The notes: generated by a model not told the origin, from the sequence alone. A DNA stretch of 35,023 nucleotides from Microcaldota archaeon (GCA_021810455.1 JAJZIU010000006.1:1-35023); one strand, 5' to 3'. Numbered from the stretch's first letter, positions 1 through 6,487 are shown. Made by a program: numbers and translations.

Positions 1-62
1 CAGCTCCGTCTATGCCTTCAATGCAAAAGAAGAATCCCATCAGTTTCACAGCAAATTGTAAT

Positions 63-70
63 CTTTATAT
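63..70 (+). promoter_or_regulatory. TATA box for tRNA-Glu
   Basis: The AT-rich stretch CTTTATATA ends about 30 bp before the first base of the tRNA-Glu gene, the usual distance for an archaeal TATA box. A second AT-rich run at 80-92 lies closer, so the exact box is uncertain. Confidence 0.45.
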
Positions 71-98
71 ACATGCTATGTTATATTTTTATCTACTT

Positions 99-173
99 GC
101 TCCTATCGTCTAGTCCGGCCAAGGACGTGGGGCTTTCAACCCCGCAACTCGGGTTCAAATCCCGATGGGAGCA
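99..173 (+). tRNA. tRNA-Glu (anticodon TTC), integration target
   Basis: A full cloverleaf can be drawn. The acceptor GCTCCTA pairs with TGGGAGC (one G-U), the anticodon loop is CTTTCAA giving TTC, and the T-arm is CTCGGGTTCAAATCCCGA. The discriminator is A173 and no CCA is encoded. This is the intact copy at the left end of an integrated element; its 3' 60 bp recur at 6022-6081. The start codon of the integrase fragment (165) lies in its acceptor/T-arm junction. Compared with the right copy, this copy differs at three positions on the anticodon-arm side (127, 128, 145) and is identical from 146 to 174. Confidence 0.95.
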
Positions 174-174
174 A
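115..174 (+). repeat. Left attachment site (attL core)
   Basis: This 60-bp direct repeat matches 6022-6081 with three mismatches (127, 128, 145). The last 29 bp, covering the T-arm and the 3' acceptor strand, are identical. If the mismatches separate host and element alleles, strand exchange took place in that 29-bp stretch. Confidence 0.88.
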
Positions 175-1073
175 ACGAAATCTACGACGACAAAAGTGGG
201 TTCAAATCTCGGAGAAAGCGAAAGAAAGAAAAGCTAGGTGGGTTCAAATCCGAAAACGTATCCGAATACGGAAAGCTTATAGACACCATGTATTCGGTCT
301 TGCCCAAGCTAACGCATCACCAGATCAAAGAAGTCAAGCGCATAGTACATAAACAGTTCCTAAAGAAGTTCGCAAGGAACCAGCCTCCGAAATACGGAAG
401 CCTCAACAAAGGCTTCACGGAACAGGAGGTACAGTCTTTCTTCCGAACGATAAACAATCCGAAGTTGAGGCTATTATTCTACTACCAAGCGCAGCTTGGC
501 CTCAGAATAGGCGAAGCGGTAAAGGTAAACGTCAAGGACATAGACTTCAACAGCAGGGAGTTGAAAATACGTACAGAGAAGGCACATACTCTCAATACTC
601 TTATTGTCCCGATGCCTCTCTTCAAGCTAACCTTGGAGTACATCCAGCAGTACGAGCAGTACATCCAGAAGGACGGCTACCTCTTCTTCAAGGAAGAGGG
701 CAAATACAGCCATAGGGATGAGCCGTACCTAAGCACTGATTACGTAAGGAACAGCTTCCGGTACTACGTCCAGAAGGCAGGTCTGGACGAGGTATACGAT
801 TCCAGCGACGAGACCAATTACAGCAGGACTCCCAGAAGGCTGCACAGGTTAACCACCCACAGCCTACGCCATTACGCTATAACCAGCTTCGCCAAGCAGA
901 CTAACGGGAACGTGGTGCTGACCAGCAAGTTCGCTAGACACAGAAGCACGGGTGTAACGCAAACCTACATCAGCACAACCAAGCAGGAGCTATACCAAGA
1001 GATAGACAATACCTTCTCCCAGCAAGCCGAGAGGCTTAAACGGCGTATCATAGATATGGAAGGCCAGAAATAG
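165..1073 (+). CDS. Tyrosine recombinase, C-terminal part (int(C)) of a split SSV-type integrase
   Basis: This 302-aa protein has the full catalytic set of a tyrosine recombinase: R114 in GLRIGEAV, H232-x-x-R235 in THSLRHYA, H259 in FARHRS and the nucleophile Y268 in TQTYIS. The ATG lies inside the tRNA-Glu 3' end, and no separate promoter or ribosome binding site is evident there. The N-terminal 35 residues are basic and contain two GFKS repeats encoded by T-loop-like DNA. In the excised circle the ORF would continue upstream for 48 codons through the att core into the right-end fragment at 5928, giving 350 aa, close to the size of SSV integrases. In the integrated state this fragment may be silent or weakly expressed. 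Confidence 0.88.
   Translation: MGANEIYDDKSGFKSRRKRKKEKLGGFKSENVSEYGKLIDTMYSVLPKLTHHQIKEVKRIVHKQFLKKFARNQPPKYGSLNKGFTEQEVQSFFRTINNPKLRLLFYYQAQLGLRIGEAVKVNVKDIDFNSRELKIRTEKAHTLNTLIVPMPLFKLTLEYIQQYEQYIQKDGYLFFKEEGKYSHRDEPYLSTDYVRNSFRYYVQKAGLDEVYDSSDETNYSRTPRRLHRLTTHSLRHYAITSFAKQTNGNVVLTSKFARHRSTGVTQTYISTTKQELYQEIDNTFSQQAERLKRRIIDMEGQK
198..249 (+). repeat. T-loop-like repeats GGGTTCAAAT next to att
   Basis: The 10-mer GGGTTCAAAT, which is the T-loop sequence of the att core (151-160), recurs at 198-207 and 240-249 in the same orientation, 47 and 42 bp apart, inside the integrase reading frame. Another copy lies at 5942-5951 near the right end. They could be arm-type integrase sites or scars of earlier insertions; neither is shown. 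Confidence 0.6.
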
Positions 1074-1076
1074 GAG

Positions 1077-1367
1077 CATGTAGAGAAAAATGGCCTTTCA
1101 TGTAGAGTTTTTTGACCTATTTCGGCAAAATTTCGAGACGTTTGTCGTCGATTTACTCCCCCTTAGTCGTTTTTCGGCTATCAGCATAGCGGTTTTGCAA
1201 AATCGTGTAGAGTAAAGACAAAAACTCAATCGAGTAGAGTTTTTGGGGCATTTGAGTAGAGTAAAATGCCCTTTCCTGACACGATTTTAAGTGGTTTTCC
1301 CTCGTAAAACTCACCATTAGTCGCAAAACCGCATATTTCACGAGATTTTTGGGAAATCGAGTAGAGT
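1077..1367 (+). repeat. Iterated GTAGAG motif
   Basis: Six copies of GTAGAG, all in the same orientation, occur at about 1080, 1101, 1207, 1234, 1256 and 1360. Several extend to CGAGTAGAGT or CATGTAGAG. They sit in the largest gene-free stretch of the element. Iterated short repeats of this kind suit replication iterons or a protein-binding array, but some copies also form loops or strands of the hairpins described separately. Confidence 0.5.
1189..1332. other. Multi-branched self-complementary domain (structured RNA or origin candidate)
   Basis: Nested perfect stems can be drawn: GCGGTTTTGC (1189-1198) with GCAAAACCGC (1323-1332), 10 bp; directly adjoining, AAAATCGTGT (1199-1208) with ACACGATTTT (1279-1288), 10 bp; enclosed hairpins AAAACTC/GAGTTTT (1221-1227/1237-1243) and GGGCATTT/AAATGCCC (1246-1253/1264-1271); and a bulged hairpin at 1291-1313. 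The proper nesting of four perfect stems in 144 bp is hard to get by chance. The strand cannot be decided from symmetry. Confidence 0.6.
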
Positions 1368-1376
1368 TGAGCCTAC

Positions 1377-1426
1377 GCCACCTCGCACCCTTCGGGTGCG
1401 TCGAAGCTTATGCTTCGGACGGTGGC
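1377..1426. other. Compact three-way junction
   Basis: GCCACC (1377-1382) pairs with GGTGGC (1421-1426) and encloses two perfect hairpins: CGCACCC-TTC-GGGTGCG (1384-1400) and CGAAGC-TTAT-GCTTCG (1402-1417). Almost every base is paired, with only T1383, T1401 and GAC1418-1420 at the junction. It is part of a longer chain of stems running from 1189 to 1555. Confidence 0.65.
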
Positions 1427-1442
1427 TACGGCTGCTCAAAGA

Positions 1443-1555
1443 GGCGTTTTGCCCCCACCCAAAACGCCGAGAGGTGCCTTAATCTGCTAGGTTGCTAGCT
1501 TGGGAGCCCCTCGTGAGCCTTGCGAAGCAAGGCGATAGAGCTGGGCGACCCCAAG
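1443..1555. other. Two further stem structures of the element's non-coding region
   Basis: GGCGTTTTG (1443-1451) pairs with CAAAACGCC (1460-1468) around an 8-nt C-rich loop. Downstream, CTTGGG (1499-1504) pairs with CCCAAG (1550-1555) around an inner GCCC/GGGC step and the perfect hairpin GCCTTGC-GAA-GCAAGGC (1517-1533). The ORF-track line at 1479-1673 runs through this block and is not believed. Confidence 0.55.
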
Positions 1556-1563
1556 GAAAAGAT

Positions 1564-1998
1564 TCAGAGTTTTTTATTTTGAGTAAACAGTAGGTGTATC
1601 GCTGCACCATGATAAGAGCCAAAATTGTTCTCTGCAATATCTGCTGGAACTTCGAGGTATGCAGACAGTGCATAACCTCCTTTTAATGTTACATCCGGTA
1701 TCGGTTCTCTACCATTCTTGTTAAAATTGTACTCAATCTTCTGTTCGTAGCCTCCGTTAATTATAGTTAGTATCAATTTACCTCTTTTGGCAAATTCATA
1801 GTACGGAGGGACTATTATATTTTCAAGAGTGAGTTCACGTTTGAATGGCACATAAAAGACGCCATCAGTGAAATTCTCGTGCTCTTCCATATGTTCCGCG
1901 CGTATCGAAATAGGCCATTTCGTCATGCCTCTTGTGTTACTTTCAGCATGCAACAGCAATTTTCTATATCCTTGTCCTTCGTTTTCTGATCCAGGCAT
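1564..1998 (-). CDS. Hypothetical protein of the protease operon
   Basis: This 144-aa protein is not recognised. It has no signal peptide or membrane segment. The central and C-terminal parts alternate hydrophobic and polar residues as in a beta-sandwich, with aromatic-rich segments such as FYVPFKREL and GSYHGAAIHLLF. The start ATG at 1998 follows AGGTG by a few bases, a good ribosome binding site. It lies 25 bp after the retropepsin-like protease gene on the same strand and is probably cotranscribed, so it may be a substrate, partner or regulator of that protease. It ends next to the structured region. The frame and RBS support a real gene; the function is unknown. Confidence 0.7.
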   Translation of the reverse strand: MPGSENEGQGYRKLLLHAESNTRGMTKWPISIRAEHMEEHENFTDGVFYVPFKRELTLENIIVPPYYEFAKRGKLILTIINGGYEQKIEYNFNKNGREPIPDVTLKGGYALSAYLEVPADIAENNFGSYHGAAIHLLFTQNKKL

Positions 1999-2023
1999 TC
2001 CAACACCTAAATATCAAACTCTT

Positions 2024-2464
2024 TCATTTCTTCTTACCGAAAAGTGCATTTAAAACTAAATATGCTATTGCACCTACACCAACCAACGCAAGACCTCCAA
2101 TAATCGCATCCGCAGATTCATTTTTTATCCTTAGTTCATGTGTCTTTGTGTCTACAATAATGCTAAGAGGATTTAGAATATCTAATCCTATAAGGATATC
2201 CTTTGCCTTTGCGCTGACAGCCACTCTGGCGAGATAGTTTAGGTTGTTAAGAAAAGGAAATCTGATATTTACTACCGCTACATCTGCAACGTCGCCTAAT
2301 CCCTCAAACGCTCCTCCTAGAGATTGTGTTTCGCCAGTATACTTGACCCCTATTTTATCTGCAATATTCTTAGGAAGTAGGGTTACTGAGGCACCTGTGT
2401 CTATTAGAGCATCCACATTCTCCTGTCTAGATCCTTCAATTATCAATTTCTTTCTTATTTGCAT
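2024..2464 (-). CDS. Membrane-anchored retropepsin-like aspartic protease
   Basis: This 146-aa protein is a single retropepsin-type domain. The catalytic motif LIDTGAS contains D22-T23-G24, a flap-like glycine-rich segment SLGGAFEGLG follows, and ILIGLDIL matches the hydrophobic-hydrophobic-Gly motif closing the fold. Such single-domain clan AA proteases act as homodimers, each giving one Asp. The C-terminus holds one hydrophobic helix (about residues 119-141, AIIGGLALVGVGAIAYLVL) followed by KKK, so the enzyme is probably tail-anchored. The start at 2464 is preceded by AGGTGCTAAT. It lies between a 46-aa two-helix membrane peptide and a 144-aa unknown protein, all on the minus strand within the mobile element. 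The substrate is unknown. Confidence 0.82.
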   Translation of the reverse strand: MQIRKKLIIEGSRQENVDALIDTGASVTLLPKNIADKIGVKYTGETQSLGGAFEGLGDVADVAVVNIRFPFLNNLNYLARVAVSAKAKDILIGLDILNPLSIIVDTKTHELRIKNESADAIIGGLALVGVGAIAYLVLNALFGKKK

Positions 2465-2485
2465 ATTAGCACCTAGGCGGGGCGA

Positions 2486-2626
2486 TCACAAGTGTAAGAG
2501 ATAGAGAATGGCAAGGACTATTATAAAAGCAATGCCTGCCTTTGTTACGCTCTTTAATATTAAAAAGAGAATAAGGAACACAATCAATGCTCCGCCAGCA
2601 GCAGCTTCAATCGGTGAAACTATCAT
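2486..2626 (-). CDS. 46-aa membrane peptide (not in ORF track)
   Basis: Reading the minus strand from ATG at 2626 to TGA at 2486-2488 gives 46 residues starting MIVSPIEAAAGG. Two hydrophobic helices (about 12-24 and 30-45) are separated by a short KSVTK turn, so a two-pass membrane hairpin is likely. A GTGAT sequence precedes the ATG. It is the first gene of the minus-strand operon, 21 bp before the retropepsin-like protease. The even hydrophobic pattern and the spacing support a real gene. A holin-like or protease-partner role is possible but is speculation. Confidence 0.6.
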   Translation of the reverse strand: MIVSPIEAAAGGALIVFLILFLILKSVTKAGIAFIIVLAILYLLHL

Positions 2627-2733
2627 GATATCACATTTACCCTAATTTCTCTATCTTCGGCCCCGTAATATTGTATTCAACATACATCTATTTAAAGCTT
2701 TACGTTTTATGTAATACGTAGTAGGTGAACTAG
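2627..2733. promoter_or_regulatory. Divergent promoter region of the two element operons
   Basis: This 107-bp gap separates the protease operon (minus) from the restriction-modification operon (plus). ATTTAAAG at about 2689-2696 is a TATA-like box about 40 bp before the plus-strand ATG. The sequence around it, TTTAAAGCTTTA, is partly palindromic. AGGTGA at about 2724 is the ribosome binding site for the gene at 2734. Confidence 0.5.
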
Positions 2734-3435
2734 ATGGATGTGATGCAGCGAAGCAAGGGGATTGATATCTTGTTGTCTTTAATAGAAAAACCTAAATTCG
2801 TTCAGGAAATTCAGAGTGAAGTGGGTGGAAGTGCTACTACTGTCGAAGATCGCATAAATGAGCTTGTGAAAGAAAAACTTGTTAATGAAGAAAATGCAAA
2901 GGATTTTCCATTCAAACGGATGCTTCAGCTCACTGAAAAGGGAAAGGGCATTGCAGAAATGGTTAGAACAATTGAGGGTGCCTTCAAAAATAATATGTCT
3001 GATCTCAAATACAAATGGGTGATTGCGCTTCTCTATACTCTCGGGGAGGTAAGGGGCATTACAAGACTTGAAAAATTATTATTTATGTTAAAATATGACC
3101 TTAATGTAGCTATTAAAGATTTTTTTGTTTTTGCACCACAAAAGTATGGTCCATATTCAGAGGAGATTACTTATGCTACATTAGAGCTAAAAAAATTAGG
3201 GCTTGTTGAAATATCAGAAACAGTGTTTAAACCATTCAATTCAGAACAAGAAGAGGTTAGAAGAATGGACTTTTCATTAACAGAATATGGTAAGGAGACA
3301 GGGAAAGCAATAGCAAAAAGTATAAATAAAAATACTGAGGAATCCCTACAATCACTTAAAAAGTTTAACGAGATGGATCTAAAAAAACTTCTAGATTATG
3401 TGCATGAAAAACATAAAGATTTTGTTCTCTCTTAA
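2734..3435 (+). CDS. Winged-helix protein with a YwgA/Panacea-like C-terminal domain
   Basis: This 233-aa protein has an N-terminal winged helix (about residues 5-80, with AMVRTI ending the DNA-binding part). The second domain contains RGITRLEKLLFMLKYDL (107-123) and FAPQKYGPYSEE (134-144). The LEKLLF plus KYGPYS pair resembles YwgA and SocA/Panacea-type antitoxin domains; this is recognition from memory, not a search. It is the first gene of a three-gene operon, 11 bp before the methyltransferase, so a controller-like or accessory role in restriction-modification is likely. The start follows AGGTGA. An alternative start at the second Met (codon 4) is possible. Confidence 0.7.
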   Translation: MDVMQRSKGIDILLSLIEKPKFVQEIQSEVGGSATTVEDRINELVKEKLVNEENAKDFPFKRMLQLTEKGKGIAEMVRTIEGAFKNNMSDLKYKWVIALLYTLGEVRGITRLEKLLFMLKYDLNVAIKDFFVFAPQKYGPYSEEITYATLELKKLGLVEISETVFKPFNSEQEEVRRMDFSLTEYGKETGKAIAKSINKNTEESLQSLKKFNEMDLKKLLDYVHEKHKDFVLS

Positions 3436-3446
3436 CCTGTGATATT

Positions 3447-5135
3447 ATGAAAATTCCGCCATCGTCAAAGAAATTGCGTGGCTGTTATTATACGCCAATG
3501 CCTATTGCAAATTTTATAGTAGCTTGGGCAGTAAATTCACGTGGAATTAAAGTTTTAGAACCAAGTGCAGGAGATGGTAACTTCTTAGAATCAGTAGTAA
3601 ATAGACTAGATACTTTAGAGTCTAATAAAAAAGCAAGTTCCGGGAGTGTGGTGGGAATTGAAATTGATCTTGACGAGTCAAATAGAGCACGAAATCGCAT
3701 AAAAAAATTAGGTATTAATGAATCAGAAGCACAAATTATTACTACAGATTTTTTCAAATTCTGTAACGAACAACTTAAAACAGATAATAATTTTGACGTG
3801 ATAGTTGGTAATCCACCGTTCATACGTTACCAAAACTTTCCAGAGGAACAAAGAATAATAGCTTTCAATATCATGCGTGCTGCTGGATTGCACCCAACAA
3901 AGTTGACAAACGCATGGGTGCCATTTTTGGTCGGATCAACACTTCTTCTTGGAAATCACGGCAAGATAGGGATGGTAATACCTGCTGAGCTATTGCAAGT
4001 AAGTTATGCATCAGAATTAAGACAATTTCTGAGCGAAAGATTAAGCCGATTGACCTTAGTCACATTCAAAAAACTGTTATTTGACGGAGCACAACAAGAG
4101 GTAATATTACTTCTTGGTGAAAAAAACGGAAATGAGCGTAGGGGTATACGAACTGTTGAAATGGATAATATGGAAAATCTAGCTTTCTATAAACATCCAT
4201 CATTTTCTGAAGATGAATTAAAGCCTCTCGATCATACAAATGAAAAATGGACCCAATATTTTCTCAACATAGAGGAAATATCGCTTATACGTAAATTACG
4301 TTCTGACCAACATCTGAAGAGACTAGGTGAGCTAGCCGAGGTTGATGTAGGAATTGTTACTGGTCTTAATGACTTTTTTGTTATGAATAAGCAGAAAATC
4401 ACAGATACTAAACTTATAAAGCATACAATACCGCTCGTTTCACGTTCAGCGCATTTATCTGGAATAATATTCTCAGATACAAATTTGAAATCAAATATCG
4501 AAGAGAACTATCCTGCATTCTTGCTTAGTGTACCTAGTATACCTTCTAAAAATCTTTCATTAGAATTACAAGAATATATTGAAAATGGTGAAAGGTTGGG
4601 AATAAATAAAGGATATAAGTGTAGGATACGTAATTATTGGTATTCTATTCCTTCAATTTGGGTGCCGGACGGCTTCCTTCTTCGACAAATAAATAACTAC
4701 CCTAAATTGATCTTGAATAATTCTGGTGCGACTTGCACCGATACAATTCATAGAGTAAAGTTCAAGAATAATATTGAACAGAAACTTGTCGCTGCTGCCT
4801 TCTTAAATTCAGCGACGTTTGCTTTTTCTGAGATACTAGGTAGAAGCTATGGAGGTGGTATTTTAGAACTTGAACCTAGAGAAGCAGAGAGGCTACCAAT
4901 ACCAACAATAGGGGCATCTAGATTAGATATAAATCACATTAACAAATTCTTAGCAGAAGGTTCGATATATGATGTTTTGGAAGTGAACGACGAAATCCTA
5001 CTTTACGAGGGACTTGGACTTACTAGAAAGGAAGTTAAATCCGTAAGAGGAATATGGGAAAAATTAAGAGACCGTAGAAACGGAAGACGCTCAGAAACCA
5101 ATAAGAATAAGATGATTGCTCAAGCAGTATTATGA
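3447..5135 (+). CDS. N6-adenine DNA methyltransferase of a type II R-M system
   Basis: This 562-aa protein resembles TaqI/SalI-type adenine methyltransferases. LRGCYYTP (10-17) is the typical opening, VLEPSAGDG (36-44) is SAM-binding motif I and NPPFIRY (122-128) is catalytic motif IV. The C-terminal half should hold the target recognition domain, with SYGGGILELEPREAERLPIP matching the conserved block near the end of such enzymes. It would methylate adenine in the host DNA and protect it from the adjacent endonuclease. It starts 11 bp after the winged-helix gene and ends 9 bp before the endonuclease gene. The DNA is more AT-rich than the integrase gene, which suggests a separate origin for this cargo. 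Confidence 0.88.
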   Translation: MKIPPSSKKLRGCYYTPMPIANFIVAWAVNSRGIKVLEPSAGDGNFLESVVNRLDTLESNKKASSGSVVGIEIDLDESNRARNRIKKLGINESEAQIITTDFFKFCNEQLKTDNNFDVIVGNPPFIRYQNFPEEQRIIAFNIMRAAGLHPTKLTNAWVPFLVGSTLLLGNHGKIGMVIPAELLQVSYASELRQFLSERLSRLTLVTFKKLLFDGAQQEVILLLGEKNGNERRGIRTVEMDNMENLAFYKHPSFSEDELKPLDHTNEKWTQYFLNIEEISLIRKLRSDQHLKRLGELAEVDVGIVTGLNDFFVMNKQKITDTKLIKHTIPLVSRSAHLSGIIFSDTNLKSNIEENYPAFLLSVPSIPSKNLSLELQEYIENGERLGINKGYKCRIRNYWYSIPSIWVPDGFLLRQINNYPKLILNNSGATCTDTIHRVKFKNNIEQKLVAAAFLNSATFAFSEILGRSYGGGILELEPREAERLPIPTIGASRLDINHINKFLAEGSIYDVLEVNDEILLYEGLGLTRKEVKSVRGIWEKLRDRRNGRRSETNKNKMIAQAVL

Positions 5136-5144
5136 GGTAATAGA

Positions 5145-5858
5145 ATGCCATTACTCAGCCCAATGCCGAAAATAAATATACCGCAGTCTAAACTTGCACC
5201 GTTTGGTGCCAAATGGAAACAGAACGGCGGTAGCCTAAAACGAACCCCACCATATTCTTCATCGGAATTAGGTGGATTGTTTGATGATGCAATCGGAGAC
5301 GCACTTGCAAAGATGCTTGGTAGTATATCTGTAGTTAAACCTAATAGTACATCTTTGACACCACCACAACCAAATTGTGTCGAAGTTGGCCCTATGCGGG
5401 TAATTGGAGGTGTTAGGCCACAAAACTTTGATGTTGGTTATCGCCCCGATGGTGTTCGCTTTGCGCATGACACGAAGACGTTAAATGATACAAAAAGTGT
5501 AATGAAGAACTGGCAAAATATGGTTAATGATATATCTACAGAGGCCACCACTGTGCACTCTAGGTTTCCACACGCACTAGTAACTTTTGTTGTAGCCATA
5601 CCGAAACCTTGTGCAGCAAAAGTGCAATTATCCGCAATAACTGAGACACTTGAGCGACTCGCTAAAAGAGTGAATGTTAATAATGGATTATATATGGCTG
5701 AAGCGATAGCGTTAGTCCTATGGGACCCAGCAACTGGAAATATTGATTCGCATGCACCAGAGCCTAGCTCGCCACTTAGAATAGAAGGATTTTCAAAACA
5801 AGTTGAACAAATATATTGGAATCGTTATAAAGGATTGCCACCACATGCTCGTGAATGA
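5145..5858 (+). CDS. Probable type II restriction endonuclease
   Basis: This 237-aa protein follows the methyltransferase by 9 bp with an AGGTAAT-type ribosome binding site. A PD-(D/E)XK-like core can be drawn: E80 in CVEVG, D96 in FDVGYRPDG and D109-T-K111 in AHDTKTLND, so the motif would be D-x12-D-x-K. The position after a lone adenine methyltransferase supports a cognate nuclease, perhaps of the XamI/SalI kind. The family name is uncertain and the recognition site cannot be read from sequence. It closes the operon; after it the right end of the element begins. Confidence 0.72.
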   Translation: MPLLSPMPKINIPQSKLAPFGAKWKQNGGSLKRTPPYSSSELGGLFDDAIGDALAKMLGSISVVKPNSTSLTPPQPNCVEVGPMRVIGGVRPQNFDVGYRPDGVRFAHDTKTLNDTKSVMKNWQNMVNDISTEATTVHSRFPHALVTFVVAIPKPCAAKVQLSAITETLERLAKRVNVNNGLYMAEAIALVLWDPATGNIDSHAPEPSSPLRIEGFSKQVEQIYWNRYKGLPPHARE

Positions 5859-5881
5859 CTAATAAATGGGCAAAACTATGG

Positions 5882-5904
5882 ATTCGAACTCTCACGAATT
5901 CGAA
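5882..5904 (+). repeat. Short direct repeat ATTCGAA near the right end
   Basis: ATTCGAA occurs at 5882-5888 and 5898-5904, 16 bp apart, between the endonuclease gene and the integrase N-terminal fragment. CTTAAATA at about 5914 is a TATA-like sequence that may drive the integrase in the circle. Confidence 0.35.
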
Positions 5905-5927
5905 CCGTCTAGGCTTAAATAACCTCG

Positions 5928-6116
5928 ATGAGTTATATGGTGGGTTCAAATCCGCTAGGATCGCTGGCGAATTTTTATCCAAAATTCGGTGCTAGAATGG
6001 AGCTAGAAAACGACGACAAAACCGGCCAAGGACACGGGGCTTTCAACCCCGGAACTCGGGTTCAAATCCCGATGGGAGCAACTTATCTTTGGGTTTATTA
6101 TTACAAAAATGCATAG
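5928..6116 (+). pseudogene. Integrase N-terminal fragment, int(N), split by integration
   Basis: The frame from ATG 5928 runs 48 codons into the att core, and the ATG at 6072 inside the core is in the same frame as the start at 165. Joining the cores therefore fuses 48 residues to the 302-aa C-terminal part without a frameshift. Alternative starts are ATG 5937 and ATG 5997 (MELENDDKT). In the integrated state the frame ends shortly after the core at 6116. Another GGGTTCAAAT copy lies at 5942-5951 and ACGACGACAAAA at 6010-6021 repeats the sequence at 184-195. The fragment is too short to identify on its own; the call rests on frame and position. Confidence 0.72.
6022..6081 (+). repeat. Right attachment site, partial tRNA-Glu copy (attR core)
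   Basis: This is the 3' part of a tRNA-Glu gene (D-loop end to acceptor) without a 5' half, 57/60 identical to 115-174. In this copy the base of the anticodon stem is C-G where the left copy has T-G. Confidence 0.88.
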
Positions 6117-6487
6117 CAGAAAGCCCACGATTTCCAATCGTGGGATGAATGCGAATGCTTTTATAGTCTGCCGTCATAATATCATCAATGTCAGTTGCGT
6201 ATGTCTGAAATACATCCGAAAGGAGTATCCAGAATTAAGCGCAACCTGCGTCAGGTTAATGGACTGTGGCATGAAATCCACAGTAGGGAATGTTCCAGTA
6301 TCCATCCAAAGATGCTGATTAAGAACATGTCCCGATTGCATACAGACAGGGATGTATGCAAAGGGAGCACTGATACTCCTAAAAAGGCAACGCAAGGATG
6401 CTCTGCGACCTTGAAATTCGCAAGGTTCTGTAAACGTAGTGGTCATTGAATCACCCAGAACCCCACGATTTGAATCGTGGGAGTATG
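6105..6487 (+). mobile_element. Relic or non-autonomous IS200/IS605-like element
   Basis: Two near-identical hairpins lie at the ends of a segment of about 380 bp: CCCACGATT-TCC-AATCGTGGG (6124-6144) and CCCACGATT-TG-AATCGTGGG (6462-6481). IS200/IS605 elements carry such subterminal hairpins rather than inverted terminal repeats. TTAC precedes the left end at 6101-6104, a target type known in this family. No transposase or TnpB remains; the internal frames (6109-6318, 6195-6449) look like eroded coding sequence. The right hairpin abuts the stop codon of the neighbouring transporter gene. Exact ends are inferred. Confidence 0.55.

Larger units (their letters stand above)
115..6081. mobile_element. 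Integrated SSV-type element in tRNA-Glu, predicted 5,907-bp circle
   Basis: Direct repeats of the tRNA-Glu 3' part (115-174 and 6022-6081) bound a segment holding a tyrosine integrase fragment at the left and a short ORF at the right that would be fused to it on excision. In SSV-type archaeal elements attP lies inside the integrase gene, so integration cuts the gene in two, which is what is seen here. The offset between repeats gives a circle of 5,907 bp. Cargo is a structured non-coding region, a membrane protease operon and a type II restriction-modification operon. No replication protein is recognisable, so the non-coding region 1074-1563 is the likeliest place for an origin. Whether the element is still active is unknown. 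Confidence 0.85.

Noticed and set aside
1077-1367. CRISPR array
   Set aside because: The GTAGAG repeats are too short and unevenly spaced, with no spacer-length regularity and no cas genes; the Cas4-like protein at 16898 stands alone.
1479-1673. 64-aa minus-strand ORF overlapping the structured region
   Set aside because: It lies across perfect hairpins, overlaps the better-supported 144-aa gene and has no ribosome binding site or recognisable protein pattern.
1868-2504. Plus-strand ORFs at 1868, 1932 and 2244
   Set aside because: They are antisense shadows of the protease operon; the minus-strand frames show the DTGAS motif and proper ribosome binding sites.
6022-6081. A second functional tRNA-Glu gene
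   Set aside because: It has no 5' half; the sequence before 6022 cannot complete the acceptor or D-arm.
6109-6449. ORFs of 69, 84 and 90 aa inside the IS-like relic read as genes
   Set aside because: They overlap each other on both strands, have no family pattern and are best explained as eroded transposon sequence.
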